Below are positions 26,085 to 34,831 of a DNA stretch of 64,000 nt, in pieces. The notes under the pieces are model-generated. The model ran no database searches. It was given only the letters and a program-made list of their open reading frames with translations, and was not told the origin of the DNA. This DNA is from DATMNI01 sp035570275. GTDB taxonomy: Bacteria > Acidobacteriota > Terriglobia > Bryobacterales > Bryobacteraceae. Numbering within the stretch: the first letter of the stretch is position 1; each line of letters starts with the position of its first letter. The stretch covers positions 1-64,000 of the forward strand of contig DATMNI010000093.1 of NCBI GenBank assembly GCA_035570275.1, given 5' to 3'. The translations under genes and the position numbers were made by a program.

Positions 26085-26776
26085 TGTTGGCTCCTTCGCG
26101 AATTCATGAGTGCAAGCGCGGGTCCAACGCGGCGAGTTTGGCGTATGGGGGCCGCCGGCCAACCGGTACACCCGGACCGGGAAGTTTTTCCAGCGCAAAG
26201 TGCAGAATCTGCACTGATCCCATTCCTTTGGTGCAGGTCACACTCCGGCAACGCAGGTTTAAGGCGCACGATCGGTTTGCCGGTCTGTTGGCACCCAGCC
26301 GTGCAACCAAGCCACCGGTCGCCCAACACTTCGCGCGAGTGTCAAGCCCAGACAGCATTCAGGTATTCACGGGAGAGGCGGCAACTGAACAAAAATGGAA
26401 AGACGCTGGATCGTTTAGTGAGTCTGGCCCCTGCGGAGCCAACTCGACCCGCTCGAAGCAACTCCAGGCGAGCAACACCAGGCGAGCAACACCAGGCGAG
26501 CAGCACCAGGCGGACTAACGCGGACAGACTTCCGCCGGGGCACCCCCCCGACTTCGTCTCCATGGCCCGAACAGCATGGCCGGGAATTTCTATTCGCTGC
26601 CCGACCGGAAGCCAGCGCCATCTCGTTTGTACTGGGTAATCCCGGTCAGAGCGAAGAAAGCCGAGCCCCATTTCCAACCACCGTACAGGCAAGGGCACGG
26701 GCCATCAGTGACGTGGCGGTCTTAACCCCGCTCTCCGCGGTACCATACGATCAGGACTTCAGGGGTGGCCTAAAGG
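26085..26776. other. 692-bp intergenic region with a short tandem repeat
   Basis: Open frames here have no family features and are probably chance products of high GC. The only clear structure is the 14-bp tandem repeat at 26465-26513. The end of the region should hold the promoter of the permease gene. Confidence 0.5.
26465..26513. repeat. 14-bp tandem repeat, 3.5 copies
   Basis: CAGGCGAGCAACAC occurs twice exactly, then once as CAGGCGAGCAGCAC, then CAGGCGG. It is in non-coding DNA and looks like a replication slippage product. No spacer structure, so not a CRISPR. Confidence 0.8.
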
Positions 26777-29263
26777 ATGCTTCAAGACCTACGATATGCA
26801 CTGCGCAACTTGAACCGGACACCTCTGTTCACCACGGTGGCAGTGCTTTCGCTGGCTCTCGGGATCGGCGCCAACTCGGCCATTTTCACCATCGCCGACC
26901 AGGTGCTGCTACGGCTACTGCCGGTTCGACACGCCGGCGACCTGGTATTCTTCACCAGCCCCGGCCCACAAAACGGCCACGTATGGGGCGAGAACATGTT
27001 CTCCTATCCCATGTTCCAGGACTTCCGCGACCACAACACGGTATTCGATGGAGTCGCCGCCCGGTTTTCGATTCCACTGAGCCTTAGCCAGAACAATCGC
27101 AGCGAGCGCATTCAGGCCGAAATCGTCTCCGGCACCTACTTCGAGGCTTTGGGCCTCAACACGATCCTTGGGCGCGGCCTGACCGCGGATGACGACCACC
27201 TGCCGGGCTCCCACCCGGTGGTTGTCCTTACTTATGACCTCTGGAAATCGCGATTCGCGGCCAACCCGGCCGTTCTCAACCAGACGATCCTGCTCAATGG
27301 CCGCTCCATGACCGTGATCGGCGTCACGGCCCCCGGCTACCGCGGCTTCGACGTGGCCTCCCGCACCGACGCCCTGGTGTCGACAATGATGAAGCATGAG
27401 ATGACGCCGACATGGAACGGCCTCAATGACCGCCGCTACATCTGGTTGCAGCTCATCGGCAGGTTGAAGCCAGGCGTGACCATGAGCCAGGCGCGAGCCA
27501 GCCTGGAACCGTACTACCACGGCCTGCTCATCATGGAGCTGCAGACCATGAAGATGCCGTCGGAGCGCAGCCGGGAGCGATTCGCGGCCAAACCGCTGAT
27601 TTTCGAACCGGCGTCGAAAGGCGTCTCCGATCTTCGCGGCCAATTCACCGCACCATTGCTGATCCTGTTCTCCATTGTCGGCCTGCTGCTGCTGATCGCT
27701 TGCGCCAATGTGGCCAACCTGCTGCTGGCCAGGGCGGTGGGCCGGCAGAAGGAGATTGCGGTGCGCCTGGCTATCGGCGCCAGCCGCATTCGCCTGGTGC
27801 GCCAGTTGGTGGTGGAAAGCCTGGTCCTCTCGGTGGCAGGCGGCGCCATAGGGCTCCTGGTGGCGTGGTGGGTGTCGAGCGCGGTGATCGGTCTGGTGGC
27901 AAACTCGTCCGATCTTGGCCTGACTGCCGATCTCGATCCGCGCGTCTTTGCGTTCACGTTTGCGCTGGCCGTTGTGGCGGGAATCGTTTTCGGCATCGTG
28001 CCGGCATGGCAGGCTACTTCGCCTTCGCTGGCGGGCACGCTCAAAGACCAGGCCGGCAGCGTCTCCGCGGCCAGCGGCCAGGTGCTGCTTCGCAAAGCGC
28101 TGGTGATTTCCCAGGTGGCGCTTTCGCTGCTGATGTTGATTGCCGCCGCGCTCTTCACCCGCTCGCTTCACAACCTGAAGAACGTGGACCTGGGTTTTCG
28201 CCGCGAAAGCCTGTTGGGCTTCATGCTCGACCCTTCGCTGAACACCAACTACAAGCCTGGGCCCGTACACCAACTGGCGGAGAACCTGCAGCAGCGCATC
28301 ACCGCGATTCCGGGCGTGCGTTCCGCGGCGATCGGCGAGAATGCCCTCCTCGCCGACAACCAGGAGGTTACTTCCATCGCGGTTGAAGGCTATCAGCCGA
28401 AGGAAGACGAGAGCGTGAATTCCTGGGTGGATTTCGTCAGCCCCGGCTATTTCTCCACCATGGCGATTCCGCTGCTGCAGGGCCGCGACTTCACTCCCCG
28501 CGACCGGGAAGGCGCCACCAGAGTGGCCATTGTCAACGGAGTCTTCGCGCAGTATTTCTTTCAGAATGAAAATCCGATTGGCCGGCGCTTCGGCCGCGGC
28601 CGCGCCGCCAAGCCTGGCGAGATGGTGGAAATCGTCGGCGTGGTGCGCGCCTCCAAATACGGCAAGGTGGATGAGAAGATTCCGCGCGTGATTTATTTCC
28701 CGTTCGCACAAAGCCCCACGCCGAGCTCGCTGATGGTGTACGCACGCACCGCGGTGGACCCGAAGTCGTTGTTCCCGGCCATCCGCCGCGAAGTCAGCTC
28801 GTTCGATGCGTCGCTGCCGGTTGCCAACCTGCGCACCATGGAGGAACAGGTGGATGAGGCTCTCTCTCCGCAGCGCATGATCGCCACGCTGTCGGCGTTG
28901 TTCGGAATCCTGGCGACGGTTCTGGCGGCCGTTGGCTTGTATGGCGTGATGGCGTACACGGTGACGCGGCGAACCCGCGAAATCGGAATCCGCCTCGCCC
29001 TGGGCGCAGCGCGCGCCGACCTGCTCAGCCTGGTAATGCGCGAGGTATTCCTTCTGACGGCCACTGGCGTGGCGATTGCGATTCCGATCTCGCTAGCCCT
29101 CACGGGTCTGGTCAGGACGCAGATCTACGGGATAGTCCCCAACGATCCCGTCAGCATCGCGCTGGCGGTTCTGATGATGGTGTCGGTGGCTCTGGGGGCC
29201 GGCTACATTCCGGCGGAGCGGGCCGCGCGGGTGGATCCGATTCGGGCGCTGCGGTACGAATAG
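26777..29263 (+). CDS. MacB/FtsX-type permease (ADOP family)
   Basis: The 828-residue protein has the layout of acidobacterial duplicated orphan permeases: a first helix (about 20-40) with LALGIGANSAIFT, a large MacB-like periplasmic domain, three helices (about 285-400, with LLLIACANVANLLLARAVGR), a central helix and second periplasmic domain, and a final three-helix FtsX unit (RTREIGIRLALGAARADL) ending RAARVDPIRALRYE. These are membrane components of MacAB-like transporters but no ATPase or adaptor is next to it. Unlike the two other copies here it lacks the N-terminal cytoplasmic extension. Confidence 0.9.
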   Translation: MLQDLRYALRNLNRTPLFTTVAVLSLALGIGANSAIFTIADQVLLRLLPVRHAGDLVFFTSPGPQNGHVWGENMFSYPMFQDFRDHNTVFDGVAARFSIPLSLSQNNRSERIQAEIVSGTYFEALGLNTILGRGLTADDDHLPGSHPVVVLTYDLWKSRFAANPAVLNQTILLNGRSMTVIGVTAPGYRGFDVASRTDALVSTMMKHEMTPTWNGLNDRRYIWLQLIGRLKPGVTMSQARASLEPYYHGLLIMELQTMKMPSERSRERFAAKPLIFEPASKGVSDLRGQFTAPLLILFSIVGLLLLIACANVANLLLARAVGRQKEIAVRLAIGASRIRLVRQLVVESLVLSVAGGAIGLLVAWWVSSAVIGLVANSSDLGLTADLDPRVFAFTFALAVVAGIVFGIVPAWQATSPSLAGTLKDQAGSVSAASGQVLLRKALVISQVALSLLMLIAAALFTRSLHNLKNVDLGFRRESLLGFMLDPSLNTNYKPGPVHQLAENLQQRITAIPGVRSAAIGENALLADNQEVTSIAVEGYQPKEDESVNSWVDFVSPGYFSTMAIPLLQGRDFTPRDREGATRVAIVNGVFAQYFFQNENPIGRRFGRGRAAKPGEMVEIVGVVRASKYGKVDEKIPRVIYFPFAQSPTPSSLMVYARTAVDPKSLFPAIRREVSSFDASLPVANLRTMEEQVDEALSPQRMIATLSALFGILATVLAAVGLYGVMAYTVTRRTREIGIRLALGAARADLLSLVMREVFLLTATGVAIAIPISLALTGLVRTQIYGIVPNDPVSIALAVLMMVSVALGAGYIPAERAARVDPIRALRYE

Positions 29264-29292
29264 CTGTAAAGCAGATGCCAGATGTCAGATGT

Positions 29293-29340
29293 CAGATGCC
29301 GGTGGCCGGTCAACACACAACCACCGGCCACCGGCATCTG
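29293..29340. repeat. Palindromic repeat with 18-bp perfect stem
   Basis: CAGATGCCGGTGGCCGGT (29293-29310) and its exact inverse (29323-29340) flank a 12-nt loop, and partial CAGATG copies precede it. It sits between the convergent permease and peptidase genes, so it may also serve as a bidirectional terminator-like structure. Similar GGCCACCGG palindromes occur at 39503-39569 and 44989-45019. Confidence 0.8.
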
Positions 29341-29355
29341 GCATCCGCTTTTCAT

Positions 29356-31023
29356 CTATTTCGCGAACCTCTTAAAGAAGCTGTCGCTGTTCCAGCGCGG
29401 GCGCTCCGGCGCATTCGCCACGCGCTCCAGCAGGCTCAGAATGATCCGGTCAAACTGCGCCGCCGCGGTTTTGTCCACCGGCTGATTCAGATCGTCCGAC
29501 GGCTTGTGATACCGGTCCTTGAGCCAGTCCTTGTGGAGTTTCTCCTCCGGCGACCCCAATTCGTACCCGAACTTGAAGGCCAGCGCCGGCACCCCCTGGC
29601 GAATGAAGCTGTACTGGTCGCTGCGGATGAAGCGGTTCTGCTCCGGCTCCTTATCGGCCTGCACGGCCACGCCTGCTTCTTTGGCGGCCGCCCGAATGGT
29701 GTCTCCCAGCGTGGATTCCCCCAGGCCTTGCACCTCGATCACCTTCAGCTCATGCAGCGGCAGGAACATGTCCAGGTTGAGGTCCGCCACGATTTGTTTG
29801 GCCGGCACCGTGGGATGCGCCGCGAAGTACCGCGACCCCAGCTCGCCTTTCTCTTCAGCCGTCACAGCCAGGAAAATCAGCGACCGCTTCAGCTTGTCGC
29901 CCGACTCCTTGATGATGCGTGCGATCTCCAGCACGCTGGCGATTCCCGAAGCGTCATCCATCGCGCCGTTGTAAATGGTGTCTTCATTGACCGGCCGCCC
30001 GATACCCACATGGTCCAGGTGGGCCGACATAATGACGTACTCGTCCTTCAACTGCGCATCCGATCCCGGCAGCATCCCAATCACATTCGGCGCGTCCAGG
30101 CGGTCCCTTCGGATGGCGGCCCTACTGCGCAGCGTGCCCAACAGCGGAAACTTCGGCAGGGCCTCATTGGCCGCCGCCGCTTTCAGAATCTCGTCAGCGG
30201 TATGCCCGGTGCCATCGAGAAACTTGTCGATTCCGCGCCGCGTGATGGTAACCGAAACAGCCATCCCTGCGGCTTCCTGCATATTGGGATCGGCCAGGAC
30301 AAACGTGGGTGGCGCCGGTCCGCGCCCGCCGCGCCCAGCGTCCGCACGCCCACCGTCAGTGCGCCCACCGTCAGCGCGCCCGGCGTCCGCGGGGGGCTGT
30401 CCATTGACGCCGCGCGGGCTCTGAATGGTGGCAATGCCCACTGCCCCGGCCCTCTTCAGCGCGTTCCAGCGCTCCACGGCCGACGCGTAGTGGGACTTGA
30501 TGTTGCCCGAAGTTTCCACGGGCCCCGTCCCGTTGACATATACCGCGATCCTGCCGCGCAGGTTGAGCCCCGCCAGTTCGTCGTAGTGAGCCTCCGGCAC
30601 CTGCAGCCCGTAGCCGACGAAGACCATCGGCGCTGCCAGTGCCGGCGCCGGATCGCCGCGCGTACTGAGCGCGGCATCCTCACGCGCCAGTACCTCCGCG
30701 TTACCGTCGCGTACTAATGCCAGGCCCGACTCTTCTTCCACCAGTTGCCGGGTCTCGAACTGCACCGGCTGCCGATACCCCGAGGTGCCCATAGGCTTCA
30801 ACCCGAACCGCTCAAAGGCCGCGGCAACATAGTCGACGGCCTTCTGGTAGCCGGCCGATCCGGTATTGCGCCCTTCAAGTTTGTCATCCGCCAGGAATTG
30901 GACGTGCGCCCACCAGAGCTTACCCTCGGCCTGAAAATCGGCGGAGGCCGCCAAACCGACGATTGCGCCGAAGACCGCCAGACCGACCGGCAGGCCACCC
31001 AGGTAGAGAGTGTATTTCTTCAT
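29356..31023 (-). CDS. Secreted M28-family zinc peptidase with PA domain
   Basis: The 555-residue protein has a signal peptide (helix about 10-28), a PA-type insert (about 130-240) and the peptidase domain with zinc ligands in SAHLDHVG (His335), YNGAMDDASG (Asp356/357), TAEEKGELGS (Glu390/391), later NLDMF and a DRYHKPSDD motif. It should cleave N-terminal residues from peptides in the periplasm. An odd stretch of Gly/Arg/Ala/Asp (about 212-236) lies in the PA part and is coded by short direct repeats. It is divergent from the SCO1-like gene. Confidence 0.88.
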   Translation of the reverse strand: MKKYTLYLGGLPVGLAVFGAIVGLAASADFQAEGKLWWAHVQFLADDKLEGRNTGSAGYQKAVDYVAAAFERFGLKPMGTSGYRQPVQFETRQLVEEESGLALVRDGNAEVLAREDAALSTRGDPAPALAAPMVFVGYGLQVPEAHYDELAGLNLRGRIAVYVNGTGPVETSGNIKSHYASAVERWNALKRAGAVGIATIQSPRGVNGQPPADAGRADGGRTDGGRADAGRGGRGPAPPTFVLADPNMQEAAGMAVSVTITRRGIDKFLDGTGHTADEILKAAAANEALPKFPLLGTLRSRAAIRRDRLDAPNVIGMLPGSDAQLKDEYVIMSAHLDHVGIGRPVNEDTIYNGAMDDASGIASVLEIARIIKESGDKLKRSLIFLAVTAEEKGELGSRYFAAHPTVPAKQIVADLNLDMFLPLHELKVIEVQGLGESTLGDTIRAAAKEAGVAVQADKEPEQNRFIRSDQYSFIRQGVPALAFKFGYELGSPEEKLHKDWLKDRYHKPSDDLNQPVDKTAAAQFDRIILSLLERVANAPERPRWNSDSFFKRFAK

Positions 31024-31083
31024 GTGAGCTATTGTCCTATTTCGATGACCGGCTAGGAACCCTCAATTGGGGCTATTCCGCGC

Positions 31084-31089
31084 TATAAT
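31084..31089 (+). promoter_or_regulatory. -10 box TATAAT of the SCO1-like gene
   Basis: A perfect TATAAT lies 16 bp before the ATG at 31106, in the 82-bp gap to the divergent peptidase. No good -35 box is present. Transcription would then start about 10 bp before the ATG, giving a very short leader. Confidence 0.5.
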
Positions 31090-31105
31090 CCGTTCAACGT
31101 AAAGT

Positions 31106-31894
31106 ATGCGAGCTTGTCTATTGATGGTCGCCGCGGCGGCGGCATTCGCGAAAACGTACCCGGTGGACGGCATCGTGCTGGCCCTCGACCCCGCCGCCCG
31201 CACCATCCTGGTGTCACACCGTCCCATCGCCAGGTACATGCCGGCGATGGTGATGCCGTTCCGCGTGGATCAACTCGTGGACCTGGCGACGCTCTATCCC
31301 GGCGCGCGCGTGCAATTCGACCTGGTAATCGCGAACCACCGCTCGCTGGCGCGGAACCTGCGGAAGGCCGCTGGTCCGGACGCCGCAATTCCCGCTCCCA
31401 AGGAGAGACTGCACGTGGGCGACGGGCTGCCGGAGTTCCGCCTCACCGATCAGTCCGGCGGCGCCGTCGAACTGGCCGATCTGCGCGGCAAGGTGGTAGC
31501 CATCGATTTCATTTACACGCGCTGCCCGTTGCCCGATGTCTGCCCGCGCCTCTCCGCCAACTTCGCCACGCTGCAGCGGCGATTCCACGGCCGCGACGTG
31601 ATACTTCTCTCCGTCACGGTGGACCCCGACTACGACACTCCGGCCGTTCTGGCCGGCTACGGGCAGCGTTGGGCCGCCGATCCCTCGCAGTGGCGCTTCC
31701 TTACCGGCGACGTAGGCCCGCTGGCCGCGGCGTTGGGCGAAGTCTACTGGACCGACGAAGGCTCCATCGGCCATAATTCAACCACCTCGATCATCGACCG
31801 CCAGGGCCGCATTGCCGCCGTGGTCGAAGGATTCCAGTACCGCATCGATCAACTCGAGCACCTGATCGCTCGGGAATTGGAGAAGCCTCAATGA
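31106..31894 (+). CDS. SCO1/SenC-like protein with N-terminal CusF-like copper domain
   Basis: After a signal peptide, residues about 18-80 resemble CusF (His38, YMPAMVMPF with Met45, Met48, Met50). Residues about 100-262 form the SCO1/thioredoxin fold with Cys140 and Cys146 in TRCPLPDVCP and His223 in GHNSTTS. SCO1 proteins deliver copper to cytochrome c oxidase or reduce its thiols. The Cys spacing (CxxxxxC rather than CxxxC) is wider than in SCO1 proper but is known for relatives. The stop overlaps the next gene (ATGA), so the two are co-expressed. Confidence 0.8.
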   Translation: MRACLLMVAAAAAFAKTYPVDGIVLALDPAARTILVSHRPIARYMPAMVMPFRVDQLVDLATLYPGARVQFDLVIANHRSLARNLRKAAGPDAAIPAPKERLHVGDGLPEFRLTDQSGGAVELADLRGKVVAIDFIYTRCPLPDVCPRLSANFATLQRRFHGRDVILLSVTVDPDYDTPAVLAGYGQRWAADPSQWRFLTGDVGPLAAALGEVYWTDEGSIGHNSTTSIIDRQGRIAAVVEGFQYRIDQLEHLIARELEKPQ

Positions 31895-33528
31895 AGCTCG
31901 CAGCTTTTTTGATTTTCGCCGCGGCGCAAGGCGCCATCGCACAGGCGCCCAAGGCCGCCGACAATTGCACGCCGCCGCCCAGCGCGCTGGCACCCACACT
32001 TCCGGCCAAATTACTGACCGGCATGGGCACGGTGCACCTGGCCATCACCACCAGCAGCCCCGAAGCGCAGCAGTTCTTCGACCAGGGCCTGGCGCAGATG
32101 CATTCCTTCTGGGCCCGCGAAGCCGAGCGGTCGTTCCTGCAGGCTGCCGTGCTCGATCCCGCTGCGCCCATGCCGCAGTGGGGCATCGCCATGGTGGCAG
32201 CCGGCGATTGGCGTCCGCGCTTTCAGATTGACCTCCTGGAACAGGTGCAAGGCAAGCAGGTGCCGCCGGCCACGTCGCGCGCGCGCTCCGCGGCTCAGCG
32301 CGCCGTGGAATTGGCCCAGGTTTCGGGCAAAGCCACCGACCTGGAGAAACTATACGTAACCGCCATTGCCGCACGCCGTGATGCTAACGCCAAGGACCCC
32401 GAGGACGGCTTCGTCAAGGGTCTCCGCACGCTGCTGGCAGCGCATCCGGACGAGGTGGAAGCGCAACTCGATCTGGCTCTGATGGTCATGCGCGGTTTCT
32501 CCCTGCCGGACAAGAAGCCGAATGCTCCGGGCAGCAGCGAAGCCGTCGCCATCCTGCGCGGGTTGTTGCTCAAGGTCCCCGAGCATCCCGGCGTGCATCA
32601 CTACATCATTCACGGCTTTGAAGGCGCCACGTTCGCCAAGGACGCCTGGCCGAGCTGCGAAAAGTACGCCCAGCTTGTGCCCAACATCCCGCATGCGCTC
32701 CACATGCCCGGCCACATCTATTCGCAGACCGGGCGCTGGGCCGACGCCGTCAAAGCTTTCAGCACCGCCGCGGAAAGCGAGCGCGCCTATATGAAACAGG
32801 ACAAACTTTACGGCAGCGGCCATCACGGGCACAACGTCCACTATCTGGCTACCGCGTACTCCTTCGAAGGCCGGTACGATGACGCCATGGAAGCCGCCAG
32901 GGAGTTGCTCGGGTACCAAGAGAACCCCGGTCAGGCCGCGCAGCCGGACGCTATGGCCACGGCGCGCGCACAAGGGTTTTTCGCCATGCTGCGCACGCTG
33001 GTGCAGTTCGAAAAGTGGGACGCGATCGTGTCTGGCGACTTGCTTCCCGAATTCGGCAAACCGCGTCAGGATGCCTGGCGCCACTGGGCGCGCGCGCTGG
33101 CTTATGCCAACCAGGCGAACCCCACCGCGGCCAGGGAAGAACAGCGCCTGTTCGACCAATCGATGACCGATTTTCGCGCCAGGACCCACCGGCCCGACCC
33201 GCCGGAGTTGGTGGTGGCGCGCCTGGAAATGCTGGGCCACGTCGAATTGGCCGACGCCCAGGTGGACCGGGCACTGAAACAGTTCGAGGCTGCATCGAAG
33301 GCCGAGCGCCGCCTGACCTACACCGAGCCGCCGTATTATCCACGCCCGGTCGCCGAGGCCATGGGCCACGCGGCGTTGAAGAACAACAAGCCTTCGGTAG
33401 CCGAGCGCGCCTTCCGCACCGCGCTGGAGCAATACCCGCACGATGCGCACGCGGAACAGGGCCTGAAGGCTGCGCTTAGCGGCGGGTCGGCGAACAGCGG
33501 GTCGACGAAGCTGGCCGCCGCGCGTTAA
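31891..33528 (+). CDS. Periplasmic TPR-repeat protein
   Basis: The 545-residue protein has a signal peptide cut after about residue 18 (AQA) and helical repeats throughout. Typical TPR-like parts are FFDQGLAQMHSFWAREAERS and IYSQTGRWADAVKAFSTA, and a HAL HMPGHIY stretch rich in His/Met. The ATG overlaps the SCO1-like stop, so it works with it. This type of TPR protein often accompanies copper and cytochrome proteins in Acidobacteria, but its exact task is not known. It ends with short serine/glycine-rich residues. Confidence 0.7.
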   Translation: MKLAAFLIFAAAQGAIAQAPKAADNCTPPPSALAPTLPAKLLTGMGTVHLAITTSSPEAQQFFDQGLAQMHSFWAREAERSFLQAAVLDPAAPMPQWGIAMVAAGDWRPRFQIDLLEQVQGKQVPPATSRARSAAQRAVELAQVSGKATDLEKLYVTAIAARRDANAKDPEDGFVKGLRTLLAAHPDEVEAQLDLALMVMRGFSLPDKKPNAPGSSEAVAILRGLLLKVPEHPGVHHYIIHGFEGATFAKDAWPSCEKYAQLVPNIPHALHMPGHIYSQTGRWADAVKAFSTAAESERAYMKQDKLYGSGHHGHNVHYLATAYSFEGRYDDAMEAARELLGYQENPGQAAQPDAMATARAQGFFAMLRTLVQFEKWDAIVSGDLLPEFGKPRQDAWRHWARALAYANQANPTAAREEQRLFDQSMTDFRARTHRPDPPELVVARLEMLGHVELADAQVDRALKQFEAASKAERRLTYTEPPYYPRPVAEAMGHAALKNNKPSVAERAFRTALEQYPHDAHAEQGLKAALSGGSANSGSTKLAAAR

Positions 33529-33537
33529 CGGGTGAGT

Positions 33538-33774
33538 ATGGAGTTCGCGGTAGACGCCCAAACCGAGGCGCAATGGGTTGCCGAGTTTGAAGCCGCCGCC
33601 CGAAGGCCCTTGGAACAGCGGATGAAATACGCCTTCATCCACACCTGCCGGCAGGTGCAACACCTACAAGCCGGTGCTCGATGACGCTCCGTTCCGTTCC
33701 TTCGACACGATGGAGCAATACCGGACATGGTGCGAGGAGAATCTGCCGGATTGGTTAGGGTATGGCCGGGTTTG
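33538..33774 (+). pseudogene. Decayed small protein upstream of the nucleotidyltransferase remnant
   Basis: One frame from the ATG at 33538 gives a helical start (MEFAVDAQTEAQWVAEFE), then ends early after RPLEQRMKYAFIHTCRQV, while another frame at about 33660-33774 continues naturally as PVLDDAPFRSFDTMEQYRTW and ENLPDWLGYGRV. The two halves read as one gene interrupted by a frameshift. Its stop overlaps the next ATG (33762), as in two-gene operons of nucleotidyltransferases with a small partner protein. Confidence 0.55.
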
Positions 33775-34109
33775 ATTACAAGCAGGCCGAAGAGATTCGG
33801 GACGCTTTCCATCGGCACGGGATCAGTATCTATTCTTTGGAGAGTCGGGAGCTGTCCTGCTGGGTTATCCCGACACAACACAGGAGGCTCATGTCTTTTT
33901 GGAAAGGAACCCCGCTAATTGTGAATACTTTCGCTCCGATGGCATTGAGACATTCGAAGACGCCTGGCAGCGCCGCGTCGAGGTGCAGGGGTTTATGTCT
34001 GTAACATCGATGATATCGTGCAGAGCAAGCAGGCAACGAATCGGCAGAAGGACAGGGAATCGCTGCCCCGATTGTTGAAGTTTCGAGAGTGGCTGAGGAA
34101 GCGGCACTG
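33762..34109 (+). pseudogene. Frameshifted nucleotidyltransferase-like gene
   Basis: Three frames carry successive pieces: AGFDYKQAEEIRDAFHRHG, then DQYLFFGESGAVLLGYPD and TTQEAHVFLERNPANC, then NIDDIVQSKQATNRQK and SLPRLLKFREWLRKRH before TGA at 34107-34109. The last piece and the LGYPDTTQ part match the nucleotidyltransferase group found in AbiEii-like and related toxin-antitoxin systems, where the aspartates of the DxD site sit at TQDxDxF. Here they are replaced by TQEAHVF, so activity is lost as well as the frame. Confidence 0.6.
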
Positions 34110-34141
34110 AAAGCAGGTACCCGCATCGAGTGGTTGGGAGC

Positions 34142-34831
34142 ATGAACTACTCGAAGAGGATTGTCTGTCTGGCCAACTCCAGAAAATACTCCGGAAGATG
34201 CATCGCCGGCAAAGAGATTCTCGCCAATGGGTACGGCAAATGGATTCGGCCGGTCAGCGTACGCTCTACCGGCGAGGTCTCTGAAGGGGAGCGGCGTTAT
34301 CAGCGTGGCAGGGAGCCTGAGGTCCTGGATATCGTCGATATTCCGATGATGCGCCCGGCGCCCATGCTGTACCAGACTGAGAACCACGTCATCGACGCCG
34401 GGCGTCCCTGGCGCAAGACCGGCGAGTTGACGGTCCAGGATCTGGGGCATCTGCTTGACCATCCGGCGGCTCTGTGGTCGAACGGTAGTTCAGCCCACAA
34501 CGGCCTCAACGACCGTGTCAGCCAGGAGGAAGCTTCCGGTTTCGATACTTCTTTGTGCCTCATCGAGCCCGAAGGCTTGACCATTGGCGTTCATGTCGAG
34601 GGCGCCGGCATCGGCGGCAGCTTCGGCCAGAGAAGGGTGAGGGCACATTTCGAGTATTCGGGTGTGCCCTATATTCTGGCAGTCACCGACCCCATCACCG
34701 AGCGCGCATTTCTCAGGAAAGCCAACGGCAATTACGTTCTGGCTGCTGCACTGATCTGTGTGAGCCTCGGCGAGCCGTTCGACGACGGCTACTGTTATAA
34801 ACTGGTAGCTGCTATCATCGGCACCGCATGA
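34142..34831 (+). CDS. OB-fold-type protein of the DUF488 operon, unknown function
   Basis: The 229-residue protein begins MNYSKRIVCLANSRKYSGRC, with beta-rich text, IRPVSVRSTGEVS, an INTDxGRPW-type segment (VIDAGRPWRKTG) and CLIEPEGLTIGVHVEG, ending with a two-strand barrel-like part. It resembles, by eye, the dual OB-domain proteins that accompany DUF488 genes. The ATG at 34142 is preferred to the GTG at 34130. Its stop overlaps the next start (ATGA at 34828), a sign of translational coupling. Confidence 0.55.
   Translation: MNYSKRIVCLANSRKYSGRCIAGKEILANGYGKWIRPVSVRSTGEVSEGERRYQRGREPEVLDIVDIPMMRPAPMLYQTENHVIDAGRPWRKTGELTVQDLGHLLDHPAALWSNGSSAHNGLNDRVSQEEASGFDTSLCLIEPEGLTIGVHVEGAGIGGSFGQRRVRAHFEYSGVPYILAVTDPITERAFLRKANGNYVLAAALICVSLGEPFDDGYCYKLVAAIIGTA

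Noticed and set aside
26465..26513. Short tandem repeat considered as a CRISPR array
   Set aside because: Unit is 14 bp with no spacers and no cas genes nearby.
26001..26639. 212-residue frame and others in the 26.1-26.7 kb region
   Set aside because: No start signals or family features; includes a tandem repeat and looks like chance reading.
26915..28711. 598-residue open frame on the minus strand inside the first permease
   Set aside because: Antisense shadow of a GC-rich gene: no family pattern, no ribosome binding site, and the plus-strand permease is well supported.
29275..30717. 480-residue plus-strand frame through the M28 peptidase
   Set aside because: Same shadow effect; it begins in the palindromic repeat and has low-complexity His/Arg text.
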